A DNA stretch of 64,000 nucleotides from Copromyces sp. CBS 386.78 (taxonomy: Eukaryota; Ascomycota; Sordariomycetes; Sordariales; Sordariaceae). Below the pieces are notes generated by a model. It ran no database searches and was not told the DNA's origin. It was given only the letters and a program-made list of their open reading frames with translations. Positions 9,707 through 21,900 of the stretch are shown here, in pieces. Each line of letters opens with the position of its first letter. Within the stretch, counting starts at the first letter, position 1. The stretch is taken from contig MU839157.1 of assembly GCA_030685235.1 (NCBI GenBank), positions 155,205-219,204 on the forward strand. Direction: 5' to 3'. The position numbers were made by a program, and so were the translations under genes.

Positions 9707-12564
9707 ATGGATCAACAACCAGCTCCTCGGTACGATCAATACGTCGACCCTCTTCCCCCCAACGACGCCTGGGCTTCTTTCCTGTCCGCGAGATATTCAC
9801 AGAGAAAAACCTTGTACGAAGGCTTTTCGGCAACAGAGAAGGAGCTGGTACGGAAAGAACTCCGTCGTATCCGCTACTTGAGGGAATACTTCGAAACTCA
9901 ACGCCTGATCCCCAACCCCAACAGCGCTCCCTTGGTTGTTTTACTCGATGATTCACGCAGGCGTTGGAAGCAGCGAGCAATACAGAAATGCAAGGAGGAA
10001 CTAGCAAACTACGACAAGGAACTGGCACAGCCAGATTCCTACCGCAAGCACCTTCTCCAGCGGAACCGTTCTCTGTTGCTTCAGGTTCAGCAGTGGTCAA
10101 CACAGCCAGGCCAGGAAATGCAAAGGAAAGACTTCGACCCGGAAAGTTACATCGACGGATTGGATGCCCCCGACGATGACATTGATGACAATTCACGCGA
10201 ATCCAATTACGGTTACAATGGCTGGGTGATTGTGTACGAAAAGGGGCAAGGTGGAGTAAACCTCGCCCACCCTCTCTGTCATGGCCAATACCCGCACCAG
10301 AAGATCTCCGTCCAGAAGCTGCTATACGACAAAGTGAACACGCCTCTAAAGCGCTCGGAGAACAAGAACCAGTTACGTTACTTCCATCTCCAGGCCAACA
10401 ACATGAAGTGGGTGGAAGATGCCATTGCAAGATACTATGGCGAGGCCTCGGGCTTGGACCGTCAACGCAGCACATTCTTACGTGAGAGGGGGATGTCGAA
10501 GCCCACAGATCGTCTGTCAAACACCGAGAAGCTATTGAAGCGCGAACTTTGGCATGGACAAGAGCGTGGCGGTATCGGTACACATCTTCCACCCCATGCC
10601 CGCCAGATACGACCTCGCTGTGCGGTCGTCCCTTCCGCCCCACGAACACACCCAACGTTGGGTTTGCCAATGACTCCCCCAAACACAAACGATGTGGTAC
10701 TCTTTATGCCGTACCTACACTGGGAAATCGAGAAACGACTCACGAGAATGACAAACGTCATGCGTAAGACGCGTCAGCAGAAGGAAGAAACCTACTACAT
10801 GGAACGCCAAAACAAGCGTAGAGGAACGTGGGGCAGTGTTGTTGACAAGGTCATTACGGCACGTGTCCTTAGACAGGACAGCATACCTGACGACACATTC
10901 ATCAGCGACAAAGCCATGGATGACGCCCCTTCCTGGCGGCCCAGCAGCCGACTAGGGACTTATCTGTGGCATGCGGCTAAGCTCTTTCAACTCATCGACG
11001 AGGCCGCCGACTGGAGGCTCATCAATGACCATCTGTATGGCGAATCCTCTCTGCACCCGAGACGCACGCTTGAGCAATACAGCAGTTGGACTGCAGAGGA
11101 TACCACCAAGCGGGACCGACAGCAGGTGGTCTATCGTGGGACTTGGATGAAGAACGATTTGGAGTCCATACCCAGGGTAGTGATGGTGGACCAGCTGTGG
11201 ATGTGGATCTTGGACGAGAGTACGTTTCCCTGCGCATCTAATCGATGTGTTCCCAAACTAACCCCGTCGGGAACAGACACCATCATCACTGCATTCCCTC
11301 GAAGATGGGGCCGTAACAAGCCTGACCCTTCCGCGGTCCATCGAGCTATTAGAGACTACATGGCATCTGTCGACGAGCGCCAGATTGAATCGATCTATGA
11401 TCTGGCTCTTATCATCATTGACGAATGTTCCAAAGTCATCTTCGACAGGACCAAGCCTGATCTTCGGCCTGAGGTAGTCGACATATTCGGTTCCGCCATA
11501 TCCAAAATTGTTTGTTCAGCAGCCCCCGTTCGTGCATGTGATGGCGTTGCTGACACACGATACCCTAGGCAGAAAAGAAGACGGAGTCATACGAGCGGTT
11601 CGGTCGTGACGTCAAGAGGATGAACACTGAGGATCCGCTCCAAACCTCCGAAGAACTGCTTCGCAAGTCGCTCAACATCAAATACGAGTGGTCCGTCTTG
11701 ATGGAAGCTCAGAATGTCATCGACCAGCTACAAATCATGCAAGAGATATTCACGCAGCAGATCACCATCATGGCGGACTTTGAGAAGGTACTGCGCGGGT
11801 TGATCAATCTGAACCCGGGCTTGAGCCCGCCCGGATTGCATTCTACCCTTGAGCGTGCCGGCTCCCTAATAGCTGATATGAAGGCAAATCGCGATGAGCT
11901 AGCCGACCTTGAGAAGAGACAAGCCAAGACACGAACCCAGATCAGGGAATTGCTTGACATGAAACAACAGCAGTCGGGAATCATTGAAGCGAAAGCGGGT
12001 ATTCGACGAGCAGACGAGAGCGTCCTTCAAGGGAGGTCAATAGTAGTCTTCACTGTTGTGACTATCTTCTTTCTACCATTATCATTCTTCGCTACCATGT
12101 TCGGTATGAACGCACGGGAACTAAACGATGGACATATGACGATCGGCAATCAGCTGTTGCTCATGCGTAAGTGATTCTCACTCTTATGATGTCTGATGAT
12201 TTCAGCTCACACTGTAGACTTAACAGTTTTCCCCTCACTTGGCATTACAATCCTATCTCTTGCGCTTGCTTTCAGTACTCGGGCTCGGAACCTCATATTC
12301 GGCGGATGGCGGTCGTTCATGGGCGGACTGCGGAAGCCAGTGGCATCCACCCATCAGCTAACGGAAGCATCGGCCCACACATTACGGAACTTCATGCTGG
12401 AGAAACTCAGGGAACGGGATGTGCAGTACAGTGAGAGTTCGCAAGAGTTGCCGATCCACGAGCATCGCGAAGCAGCAACCGAAAAGAGACCGGGGACGTG
12501 GGCATCTGGGAAGTTTAGCAGTGGTAGCTTGTCACAACTGTGGACTCGGAGGCGCTCGCAGTAA
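9707..12564 (+). CDS. CorA-type (Mg2+ transporter-like) membrane protein
   Basis: Four exons: 9707..11219, 11277..11509, 11569..12166 and 12206..12564, about 900 residues. The introns are 57, 59 and 39 bp; the first two carry an AACTAAC-like branch site or a CCCTAG acceptor and restore DENTIITAFPRRWG and SKIAEKKTESYERFG. The large cytosolic part contains the MPYLHWE and RTLEQY...RDRQQVVYR motifs typical of a fungal CorA-like family. A coiled region (about 600-735) leads to TM1 (about 739-760), which ends in FGMN at 760-763, the CorA signature. TM2 (about 790-808) follows in the last exon. Whether it carries Mg2+ is inferred from the family only. Converges on the HAL2-type gene, 206 bp apart. 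Confidence 0.85.
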
Positions 12565-12770
12565 TTTATTGGTTCAATGGTATCGATAATAGTAGTCATA
12601 ATATGCATTCCTTAACTCAAGACGTGACAATTCCAGGCGTTGTTGCCGTCGTCGTCTCTCCCTAAACCTATCGCATCACCCAGGGTATCCGCGCCGCCCA
12701 TCATAGTCCCCCGACGAAAACGAGCAAAATGCACTTCCATCCACAAATCCCGACTCAAAGCACAACCCCA
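12565..12770. other. Convergent spacer CorA-type / HAL2-type gene
   Basis: Short 3'-to-3' spacer. Nothing beyond probable polyadenylation signals. Confidence 0.5.
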
Positions 12771-14081
12771 TCAACCGATAATTCCACCCACAATTTCCAA
12801 CAATCTCGAGTGCACCTCCTCGTCCGCCGTAACCACACCCCAATTCCCATCCAGCACCCTCCCCCGTCCATAATCGATCGGCCTCCCCCACAAATCCGTC
12901 ACCTTTCCCTCCCCCGCCGTCGCCTCAACGTAAATCAGCTGGGCCCCCGCGTGATCCCAGATATACGTGGCCTTGGTCATCGGTTTTGGGATCCGCACCT
13001 GCACATGTGATCTTCCTCCCAAGATCATGGCTACGTAGCGCATGTGTGAGGAGTACAGCTCGGTGCCGGGGAAGGAGTAATTGGGTACGCCGGCAAGAGT
13101 AGCGACGCGGGCGACGAGGGAGGAGGAGGTAGCCGGGGTGGTTAGGGAGTCTATGAAGTGCAGCTTATCCATCTCTGTCGGACGGGTGCTGGTGGGTTTT
13201 GTCAATGGTGTTGGCGGGAGGAGGTCAGAAGGGGTAGGGCTGATGGGCCGGATGGTGGCGCCTTGGGAGCGGACGGCGCTTAGGAGGATGCCGTTTGTTG
13301 TTTGTTGACCCTGACCCCCCTCGCCCTGAGCGTCAGAGTCAGGGGATGCGGACGGGGTGCTGTCTTCGGAAATTATGTAGGTAGCTGTGCAAGTGCCGGC
13401 GTTGGCTTTCGGCGAAGCGGAAGGGGAAGACGAAGAAGGGAGAGTGATGGTCAAGTTGGGACACCCTAAAACGCCAACCACCTCCCGTCCACCCTCAATC
13501 AAACACAGGCTCACAGCGTATTGCTGCCCGCGCATGAACGCCGCCGTGCCGTCGATGGGATCCATGGCCCAGAAGCGAGACGTGGGCGAGCCTTGCCCCC
13601 GTCCGCCGAAGTCGATGAGGGAGAGCATCTCCGAGACCGTTTTGGGCAGCGCGAGTAGTGCTTCACCATCACCTTCAGCTTGAGAGGAAGCGCAAGACTG
13701 AACCAAGTCAAAAACCTGCCTCGCCAGAACCGGATCCTCACGCAAGGCGTCGGCGTCCTCCTCACCGATGAACCCGTCGTGAGGAAAGTGCGACCGGATG
13801 GCGGCGGTGAGGAGCGCTTGCACGGCGAAGTCGGCGGCGGTTACGGGGGAAAAGTCGGGCTTGGAGATAGAGGCTACGCTGACGCGGCGGTCGGCGCTGG
13901 CATCATGAGGGTTGAGATTTGGTGTTGAGGTGCCGGATGATGAGTTGGATGGGGATGGGTTCAGAATTCCGGCGAGGACGCGGCGCGTGAGGAGGGAGGC
14001 GTGTTGCACGGCTAGTTCGGCGATGTGGCGCTCGTGCTGGTATGGTGGTTTGGAGGGGTCGGAGATGGTGGTGACTGTCAT
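12771..14081 (-). CDS. hal2: 3'(2'),5'-bisphosphate nucleotidase (HAL2/MET22 type)
   Basis: Hydrolyses 3'-phosphoadenosine 5'-phosphate (PAP) to AMP, removing the by-product of sulfate assimilation; family members are Mg2+-dependent and inhibited by Na+ and Li+. 436 residues, single exon, inositol-monophosphatase fold. Motifs in order: SPVTAADFAVQ at 78-88, metal-binding GEEDAD at 106-111, WAMDPIDGTAAF at 171-182 (the DPIDGT metal site), and IWDHAGAQLIYVEA at 374-387 (usual WDHAAG). Low-complexity insertions at 216-262 and 278-303 make it longer than the yeast enzyme (about 357). All catalytic residues are present. The start fits the family N-terminus (ERHIAELAVQHASLLTRRV). Confidence 0.92.
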   Translation of the reverse strand: MTVTTISDPSKPPYQHERHIAELAVQHASLLTRRVLAGILNPSPSNSSSGTSTPNLNPHDASADRRVSVASISKPDFSPVTAADFAVQALLTAAIRSHFPHDGFIGEEDADALREDPVLARQVFDLVQSCASSQAEGDGEALLALPKTVSEMLSLIDFGGRGQGSPTSRFWAMDPIDGTAAFMRGQQYAVSLCLIEGGREVVGVLGCPNLTITLPSSSSPSASPKANAGTCTATYIISEDSTPSASPDSDAQGEGGQGQQTTNGILLSAVRSQGATIRPISPTPSDLLPPTPLTKPTSTRPTEMDKLHFIDSLTTPATSSSLVARVATLAGVPNYSFPGTELYSSHMRYVAMILGGRSHVQVRIPKPMTKATYIWDHAGAQLIYVEATAGEGKVTDLWGRPIDYGRGRVLDGNWGVVTADEEVHSRLLEIVGGIIG

Positions 14082-14941
14082 CTTCTTGGCCTTTTTTGGG
14101 TTTGGCGGTTGTGGCGAGGAGGATGTTTCTCCGAGATTGAGGTTGAGGTGTCGATGAGTGGAACCGCACTGACGAGGGAAGGGACAGTAACGAAGTTGAC
14201 GTTGAAATAAGGTGTGCGTGGTGTGTGGAGTGTCGACGTCGTCGAGGTGGTGATGATCGTCGGCGGCAGGTGGAGTCCTTGTTGCCGCTGGCCCTGGTCC
14301 AGGTGGTGTATTATTCCGGGTATTGATGGTTGTGTTAAGGTATCCTGGCGTAATAATAGGGTGATGGTGTTTGCGATAGCTTTTAGGGGGACGGTATTGT
14401 CCTCACAAATGTGTTAGCGCGGGTTGGTACCAATTAATCAAGTACCGGGATGCAGAGATATAAAAGTGAAATCATTGGAGACTTGACAAACCCGAGGACT
14501 CCCATGCCAAAGCAAACGCTTCGCCCCTTGTTGGGAACGATGATGGTGAAGCACGCCATGGTCGGCATCACCAGGATGGATGGGTCACCACGGCTGTTCC
14601 ATGTGGATGGGTGTGTTGTCCATGAATCCCGGACGGTAGATCTCGTGAGGAATAGGTTGTTTAGTGCCCGGGACGATGGTCAAGGCGCATTTGAGACTCT
14701 CTAGAGGCCTGCGGGGCTGTGATACTGACAATTGTTAGCGGTAGTGCAAATCAGCCAGAAAAAGGCACCCAGCCACCCTCGAGTTTTGCCATTGCAGCCA
14801 CACCTGATAAGATGGAATGAATGATGGCTGAGAGGGCAATTGTGCAGGCAAATCCGGGGAGGCGCAGAGGGGCATTTTCAGGTGAGGGAGGTCACAGGTG
14901 GTCTGGGCCAGCCCGGGGTCCGGATGACGCCGACGAGTGCG
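14082..14941. other. Upstream region of the HAL2-type gene
   Basis: No gene recognised. Scattered short ORFs only; contains the promoter of the minus-strand nucleotidase gene. Confidence 0.5.
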
Positions 14942-14946
14942 CAGGT
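14942..14946. repeat. Target duplication CAGGT, left of solo LTR
   Basis: CAGGT, repeated at 15186-15190. Confidence 0.85.
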
Positions 14947-15185
14947 TATGAGATGGATCACGAAATGATGTGAATGATGATGATGTTGATTGAGAGATCC
15001 AGCTAACTGAAGCTGGAGGGGATCACCAGTTATATAGAACTGGTGATAAAGAGGAAGGTCTGCAAAGGAGGGGATTCTGGGTGCTGCCAGATCCGCTGTC
15101 AAAGGAGGGTTGCAGGGCAAAGGCCCTGCAGCACGAAAGAACTAGCGGTCTGTGCAGCAAACGCCCAGAATCCCGTCTTCTCACA
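14947..15185 (-). mobile_element. Solo LTR of the Ty1/copia family found at 52.9 kb
   Basis: 239-bp single LTR in minus orientation, starting TGTGAGAAGA and ending CTCATA when read on its own strand. The 5-bp duplication CAGGT flanks it at 14942-14946 and 15186-15190, showing a full insertion followed by LTR-LTR recombination. It matches both 229-bp LTRs of the copia element over most of its length, with small insertions near its ends, and is hardly RIP-mutated. Confidence 0.93.
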
Positions 15186-15190
15186 CAGGT
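15186..15190. repeat. Target duplication CAGGT, right of solo LTR
   Basis: CAGGT, identical to 14942-14946. Confidence 0.85.
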
Positions 15191-15815
15191 TCTAGGGTAC
15201 CTACCTGATAGCGCCAATGGCGGCTGTTTCAGTGGTCAGCGGCAATCATATGTTATGTATAACGAGACCCGATCTCGGCCGATCTTTCAAAACGCGGGGT
15301 CGTTTTCGATTTTGGCATCCATCGTAGGCCCCGTATGGTCGTTTGTATCGGAGCTTACTCTCGTTCACCGCCGTCATGCCGGGCATTTCATCGGTTGTGC
15401 GACGGTAAGAATGAATGGTGCCAACCCTGTAAGTGACTGGACGATGACTTGTTCAAATCTCCATGATAACTGTCGAAACTGACAAGTGCGGCACAGGATT
15501 GGGATAACTGAGTCATATCACCATTTCCAACCCTAACCCCCCGTCCGACATCTTCCTACACAAACCACTTACACGACGCTCCCCAGCGACAGTCATCCAT
15601 CACCTGATGATAATGAGGCGATGCTTGAATGATGAGAGAAAGGCAGGTATAGACAGTGGTTCGTATTCATCATTAATCCGCATAATCAGACATTACATAC
15701 AATCGTTGACACAGAAAGAGAGCCTCCACACCCTCCCTTGATCTTCATCGCCAATTCTTTACTCAGTCCTCCTTCAAACTGTCCAAACATTAGCAGTTAC
15801 ATTAAGCAATGACAT
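15191..15815. other. Intergenic region downstream of fasciclin gene
   Basis: Holds the 3' untranslated part of the minus-strand fasciclin gene. No other gene or repeat seen. Confidence 0.5.
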
Positions 15816-17250
15816 TTAGAACAATGCAGCAACAGCCATGCCAATAGCAGCAAGGCCAAGAGTCTTCAGACCAAGTCCAACACGGCCAGCAGCGCCAGTG
15901 GCAGGGGGGTTCTGGGTATCATCGCCGTCCTCAGGGACACCAGCGTCCTCGGAACCGACAATCTGTTTCATATTGTGTTAGCAAGTGCTTACTCATTACG
16001 GATCTTACGGAGGGGGGAAAAAAAAAAAAGAAAAAAAAAGAAGAAGAAAAAGGAGGAGCTCACCGAAGCAACAGTATGCACAACACCATTACCAACAATC
16101 ACATCAGCAGCAGTGACCTTGGCACCATTGAAGTAGACCCCACTGTCGCGAACAGCAACAGTAACGGTGCCGTTGGCGAGGGTGTTGAGGACCTGTCCAT
16201 CCTTGAGGAGCGGAGAGTAGCCGACATAGTTGACAATGACGTGTTGGCTGAGGATGGCGACCATCTGCTCGTCAGTGAGGCCGGAGGTATCGAAAGCAGC
16301 GAAGGCGCTGTCCTCGGGCGCGAGGACGGTGATGCCGGCGGCCTCGCTGACGGGCTCGATGAGGTTGAATTGGGTCAGGAGGGCAGTAAGGTTGGAGAGT
16401 TGCGGGAAGAGGGTGAGGGTGTTGCCGATGGAGCCGGGGATTTCGAGGAGGCTGTCGGAGGTGGGGGGGGGGGGGGGGGGGGGGGGGTGTGGGGGGGGGG
16501 GGGGGGGGGGGTGGGAAGGGGGGGGGGGGGGGTAAAGAATTACAAATAAACAGGTCAGAGAGACCCCCCGGCCAACACCAANNNNNNNNNNCGCGGCGGG
16601 GCCGCCCCCCGCCCGCCCGCGGCCGCCGCCGCCGCGCGCCCCCGCGCCGGCGCCGCCCGCCCCCCCCCCCCCCCCCCCCGCCCCCCGGTTAGTGCTGGGC
16701 GCTGGTGTGAGGAGGGAAGAGAAGGGAAGGGGATCAAGACTTACGAATCAACAGGTCTGATGACACCTCCGTCGAAGACGATATCATCACCCACAACCGG
16801 AACAGCCTTGCCAGCGCCCGCAAAGACGGTAGGCACACCCTCGACGGGCCTCTCAACGAGAGACTGGTTGACGCCCGGGCCAAGGTTGACAATCTCGGGA
16901 TCACTGAGCAGAGACTGGTAGACGGCGGGGGACGAATCGGCTTGCTGGCGCTTGAAGCGGAGCTTCTTGGAGCTGGAAGCAGTATTCTGGACCGAAGACA
17001 TGGCAGCGATCTGGGTGTTGGTGGTGCTGCCACGACGGCGGAGGGTGGAGTTGGTGGTGCCCTGGACGTTCTTGGAGGCGTAGATGATCATGTTACTACC
17101 GGCATCGACGCTGGAGAGGATGCTAGGGTCCGCATCTTGGTAGATGCTGGCAAAGTCGCTGAAGCCATTCTGCTGGAGGGTGTTGATGAGGGTGTCGGCG
17201 GATGCGAGCGTTGCCGCGGATAGGGCGAGGAGGATGTAACGAGCAATCAT
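15816..17250 (-). CDS. GPI-anchored fasciclin (FAS1) domain protein
   Basis: Minus-strand exons 17250..16745, 16451..16064 and 15962..15816, about 346 residues. Fasciclin proteins are extracellular adhesion or cell-wall proteins. The start at 17250 gives a signal peptide, MIARYILLALSAATLASA. FAS1 segments run through DDIVFDGGVIRPVDS at the end of exon 1 and from LLEIPGSIGNTLTLF to VIVGNGVVHTVAS in exon 2. Exon 3 encodes a short linker and a hydrophobic tail (LGLAAIGMAVAALF), a probable GPI-attachment signal. Splices keep frame: TC+C gives Ser at intron 1, phase 0 at intron 2. Intron 1 contains a 10-N gap and low-quality sequence, but both flanking exons look intact. Promoter is about 350 bp from the hAT insertion. 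Confidence 0.87.
16452..16744. other. Assembly gap and junk inside fasciclin intron 1
   Basis: Poly-G tracts at about 16461-16532, a degraded second copy of the exon 1 edge at about 16535-16578 (compare 16736-16780), ten N at 16582-16591, then a GC-only stretch to about 16687. This is typical of two contig ends abutted without merging. The intron's true length cannot be read from this assembly. Confidence 0.85.
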
Positions 17251-17598
17251 GGTGATGATCAAGTTCTGGAGGAATTAAACGAAGGAAAGGTGAGTGAGAG
17301 TTGAGTGACTGAAGACTGGTGAACAAGAAGGGAAGCTGTGCTACTGCTGCGGTGATAATCCAAACTGATCGATACCGGCGACTATCCTCCTCCTTATATC
17401 TGGACTTCCTCACTGGCTTCTTCTCTTCAACTTAACAAAGACTTTGAGATCATTTGTTGATAGGTCCCAGCCGCACTCTTGGCACAGGCCATTCACCGCC
17501 TGCTCCACTCGTGTCCTGGTAGACCTCCAGACCTTCCGCTCTCTCCTCTCTTCCCGATAGCATCATCAATCCAACCGTATCCATCGCTTGTTGTTGTT
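17251..17598. other. Fasciclin gene promoter region
   Basis: Normal-composition sequence between the fasciclin ATG and the hAT insertion. A CT-rich run lies upstream of the ATG. No ORF of note. Confidence 0.5.
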
Positions 17599-17606
17599 CG
17601 TGATCT
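17599..17606. repeat. hAT target duplication, left (CGTGATCT)
   Basis: CGTGATCT directly before the CAGGGGGCG end; identical to 35358-35365. Confidence 0.93.
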
Positions 17607-17627
17607 CAGGGGGCGCAACAATTCAAA
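17607..17627. repeat. hAT left terminal inverted repeat
   Basis: 21 bp identical to the reverse complement of 35337-35357. Confidence 0.9.
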
Positions 17628-17693
17628 GGCTAAAAATCAAAGCAAATCTCCCTCTTATTACCCAAAGCAAATCCGCGTAAAAATCACGTAAAT

Positions 17694-17723
17694 CAAAGCA
17701 AATCTGAGCTCAGATTTGCTTTG
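17694..17723. promoter_or_regulatory. Perfect 30-bp palindrome made of two subterminal hAT motifs
   Basis: Begins CAAAGCAAATCTGAG and continues as its exact reverse complement. It is two head-to-head copies of the AAAGCAAATC motif also found at about 17635 and 17664 and near the right end. In hAT elements such subterminal repeats bind the transposase; that role is inferred here. Confidence 0.7.
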
Positions 17724-18657
17724 TTAGCTTTACGTATTTTGTAAGAAGCATAAAATTTCGTGTAAGACATACCTCTCCGGTGTATATAGTATGATTTTTA
17801 CTACAGACGGTCGGGTGCTTATATAGGTATATTGATGAAGAAAATATCGTATTTTAACTGGGCAACGAGAGATCGCGGTAATTTTTAATACTATTGACAT
17901 AGGATTTTAATGGTTTTATCGCTAGCAATTTCCCCTCCTCCCTCCTCCTCCCGCCTCCCCTATTAACTAAATTTATTAATTATTTAATTAATTAAATCAA
18001 TATTAATAATAATATATACCGAATCGCCTCTACTACCGCTATTACTATATCCCAATTAAGTTCCGCGACGATCGTTCCTTCTAATACTAATATAACCTTA
18101 TTGCAAAGGTCTTTATTACTTAACGAAGTATTAAAAATACCCTAATAGTCGTTTAGTAGCGCGTCCGCTCAACTTCGTAATATTTTCGGTTGCCTTATCG
18201 TTCGCTCCTTTAAATTATATATTGTAGAATTAAAAATTCGCGACCCTAATAAAATCGCTCGAATACTATAGGCGTTATAGTTAAACGTCGAATATAATTG
18301 TTAGAAATATATATTAGAGGCCTAAATTTATTAGAGGCGTGCTAGGAGGTTATAGATAAATAATTATAGTACGAAGTTGTTACGATTGGAATAGAATAAT
18401 CTAGAGAAGACCGACGGCTCGAAATAATTCGCGTACGATTTGTATGGTAGGTTGTACGATTTGAAGGTTATATTTACTACGTTAAATTATTTAGAATTAA
18501 TCTACTATATTATTCCCTCTAAAAAATAATAGTAATCGAATAAGCGATACTAAAGTAATAGTAACGATATACGTACTTCATTTAATCGATTTTAGGAATC
18601 CGTTAGTATATAGATTATTGCGAAGGCCGCCGGCGATAGTATTAAAGAGGGCCTTAT

Positions 18658-18889
18658 TATTACGGGTAGAGGGCGAGAGGTTGAGTGTAAATGTAAATAT
18701 GCGTAATTGCACGAGGAGAGGAAAGGAAGAGAAGTGCAGAGGTGCGCTCGGGAGATGGGCCTTTATAGGATTCGAGCTATAAACTAGTAAGTCTATGGCG
18801 GGAGGCCGCAGCCAATTAACCGAAATAGTAACAGTAGTTTTAGAGAGCTACTATTACTAGTACATATAATATAGACTAACCCTATAATA
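18658..18889 (-). repeat. Gypsy B 3' LTR
   Basis: 232 bp, high similarity to 25523-25754; differences are mostly C/T and G/A. Confidence 0.9.
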
Positions 18890-18949
18890 CTACCCCTGCC
18901 TAAAAGAAGCTATATAGTTAATTAAAATTATATAAAATAATAGATAACC

Positions 18950-21900
18950 CTATTAAACGTTCAATCCAACCGTAAAAAACTTCTATAGCCGCTAATTGTA
19001 ATAATTTCCTCTTCTCTTTGTACTTCGTTAGCGGAGCTTCCGCTTCCATAGCCGGCTCCTCTTCCAGCGTCCTCCTCCGCTTCCGCTCCGCCGCTAGCTA
19101 GTTTAGGGGTATTAGAACTTCCGGGTATGCTTCGTAAAACTACCGTATCGCATTAGGGGATATAGCTACGTTAGTACGCGGCTACTATAAAGGCTAATAA
19201 GGCGGCGCTTAAACGACGAAATATTCTTAACGACCGTTAATTACTTTATAATAGCCGTCGATCTTAATAAAATCCTATTCCACCGAATCCTCCTCGTTAT
19301 TAATCCTCTTTATACTATAACTTTAATTTATATAAACGTCCCTTTATACCTCCAATTATCTTAAAATACTTACTTTAACCTACGGCTTAATTTTATTAAT
19401 ATAAAAAGTAGGACTATACTTTATATTAACCGGCAGTCTAAATATAACCCTATAGCTATCTACTTTAATAATTTCGAATGGGCCCTTATAAAGGGGGGTA
19501 AGCTTTACGTACGGTCGGCCGGTATTGAGGTTTTTTATATTAAGTAAAACCTTATCTCCTATTTTATACTTCGGGGTATTTATCCTTCGAATATTAATGT
19601 TAATTTTATACCGTTATTAAACTTACTTTATTTAATTTATAATATATTTTAATATTCTTTTAGAATAATTAGCAATCTCGTTAACTTTAAAATATTCCGT
19701 TTACTATTAGGCTAATAAATTTAGTAGGTATAATTTTACTAATTTAATACCTATACGGGGGTAGAAACTATAATTAATAAAGAAAGGGGATATTCTCGTT
19801 ATTTCTAAAACTAAATTATTATTAGCGAATTCTATAATTAATAACTAATCTACCTAATTATCCTATACCTAATTAATATAAAAACGAAAGTATTTCTCTA
19901 TTTCCGTATTAATACATTCCGTTTAGCCGTTAGTAACTAAGTAGAACGCGGAGGAAGGCTTGAGAATCACTTCTAAACGGGAAGATAGAACTCTTTAAAA
20001 TTATAAAATAAATTAGGAGCCTCGGTCCAATATAATAGAGTCCGGGAGGTTGTAAATATTGTAAATTCTTTTAATAAACCGGTCTACCAATTCTTCGGCC
20101 GTAAAGCCGATAATAGGAATGAAATATTGTATTTTTATTAAATGATTAACGACGACGGCTACGTATTTAAATTCTTAACCCCGGCGTACGTAAGGAGTTA
20201 AAGGGGTAACGTAATCTACGGAAATATCCTTCTATAGTACGAAAGGTATTGCTAGCAGCTTTAGGAAATTATACAAAGAATATTGTAATAATTTAGATTT
20301 AGTATACAGCAGGCAGGCATTATAATAGGCCCTAATAGTATTAAATATCCTTGGCTAGAAGAAAGATTAAGAGAGTAACGAATAGGTCTTTTTATAACCT
20401 AAGTAGCCAATAGACGGCGAATTATATACGTAGTAGAGGAATTAAAATTAAAATTCAGTATTATTAGGGTCGATAATAACGGCGCTTCAAAAGTAAATTT
20501 ATCCTTATATTACCCTATATTCTACGAATAATACTTTTTTCAATTAATCCTTTACTTCCTTAAATTATACGCAGCGACCGAAGTCTAATAGGCAAGCGAA
20601 TAAATTTTATAAAAATACCGATTTTTCGTAATTTTCTATAATTAAATCGTTAATAGATTTATTTTATTACTTCTAAATCGTAAATATATTCGGTCCTAAC
20701 GTTAATAACTTCCTTTCTATTCTCTAAAACGAAAACTCTATTTATAAAAATATTATAATCGAATAAAATTTTATTTCTAATTAATAACCGTTCGTTAGCC
20801 TCGTCCTTAAGTAAGTCTTCTAATTTTTTATTTAAAGCGTTAGGGCGTACTTATAACGAGCTTAGTCGGTATTTAATTATAAAATTAAATTGGGAAAGGA
20901 AATAGGACTACCGTATATAGTGGGGAATTAGTTATTTATTAGTTATAAAGGTTTTTAAAGTTTTATAGTTTATAAGGACTTTAAATAGTTATTAAGCCCC
21001 TTCGAATTCGGGGCGCTATTTTTTTAAGGCCTTAATAATAGCGAGTAATTCTTTATTATAAATATTGTAATTATATTCGATTAAAGAATATTATTGGTTA
21101 AAGTAGGTAATAAAGCGAAGAATATTATTATTATTATATTATAATAATATACTTCTATATATTTAATTAGAAATATTCGTTTCTACGATAGTTTATTTTA
21201 ATTAATTATAGATCCGAAGTATAGGTTTATTCGTAAAAGCCTTCTTTAATACTTCGAAAGATCTTTAATACTATTCTTCCCATTCTTATCCTACCGTTTT
21301 TTTAATTAATTTGTATAATAGGCCGGCGATAATAGAAAAATATTTAATAAAACGACGGTAGAAGTTGGCGAATCCTAAGAAACGTTAAAACGACCTCTTA
21401 AAATTTAGAGCCTCTTATATTATAACGGTAGAGACTTTTTCCAAATTTATTTCGAAACTTCTTAAGGTAATAATAAAATTTAAATATTTAATTCGCTATA
21501 TATAAAATTCGTACTTATTAATATCGATCTAAAGCCCTACTTTAATTATTTTTTATAAAACTTCTTTAACGTATTCTTTATACTCTTTTTCGTTATCGGA
21601 ATAAATTAAAATATTATCGAAATAGGCGGTAGCGTAAATATTAAAAATATTATATAAAACGTCGTTAATATAATTTTGAAAGGTTCCCGGCGTACTTTAT
21701 AAATTAAAAAGATATATAATAAATTCGTAAAGGCTAAAGTAGGTAATAAAGGCGGTAAACTATTTATACCCCTCTTTAATACGGATTTTATTAAATATAG
21801 CGATAATATTGAACTTCGTAAAAATCTTTACTTTATAAATTGTATTAAGGGTCTCTTTAATTAGCGGTAGCGGGTAATGTATTTTTAACGTAATATTATT

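Noticed and set aside
9546..10688. 380-codon minus-strand ORF opposite the CorA-type gene
   Set aside because: No motif; the plus strand has family motifs and good introns in the same span.
16600..16690. GC-only block considered as a CpG island or GC-rich minisatellite
   Set aside because: It abuts the N gap and lacks any repeat unit; sequencing noise at a contig end explains it better.
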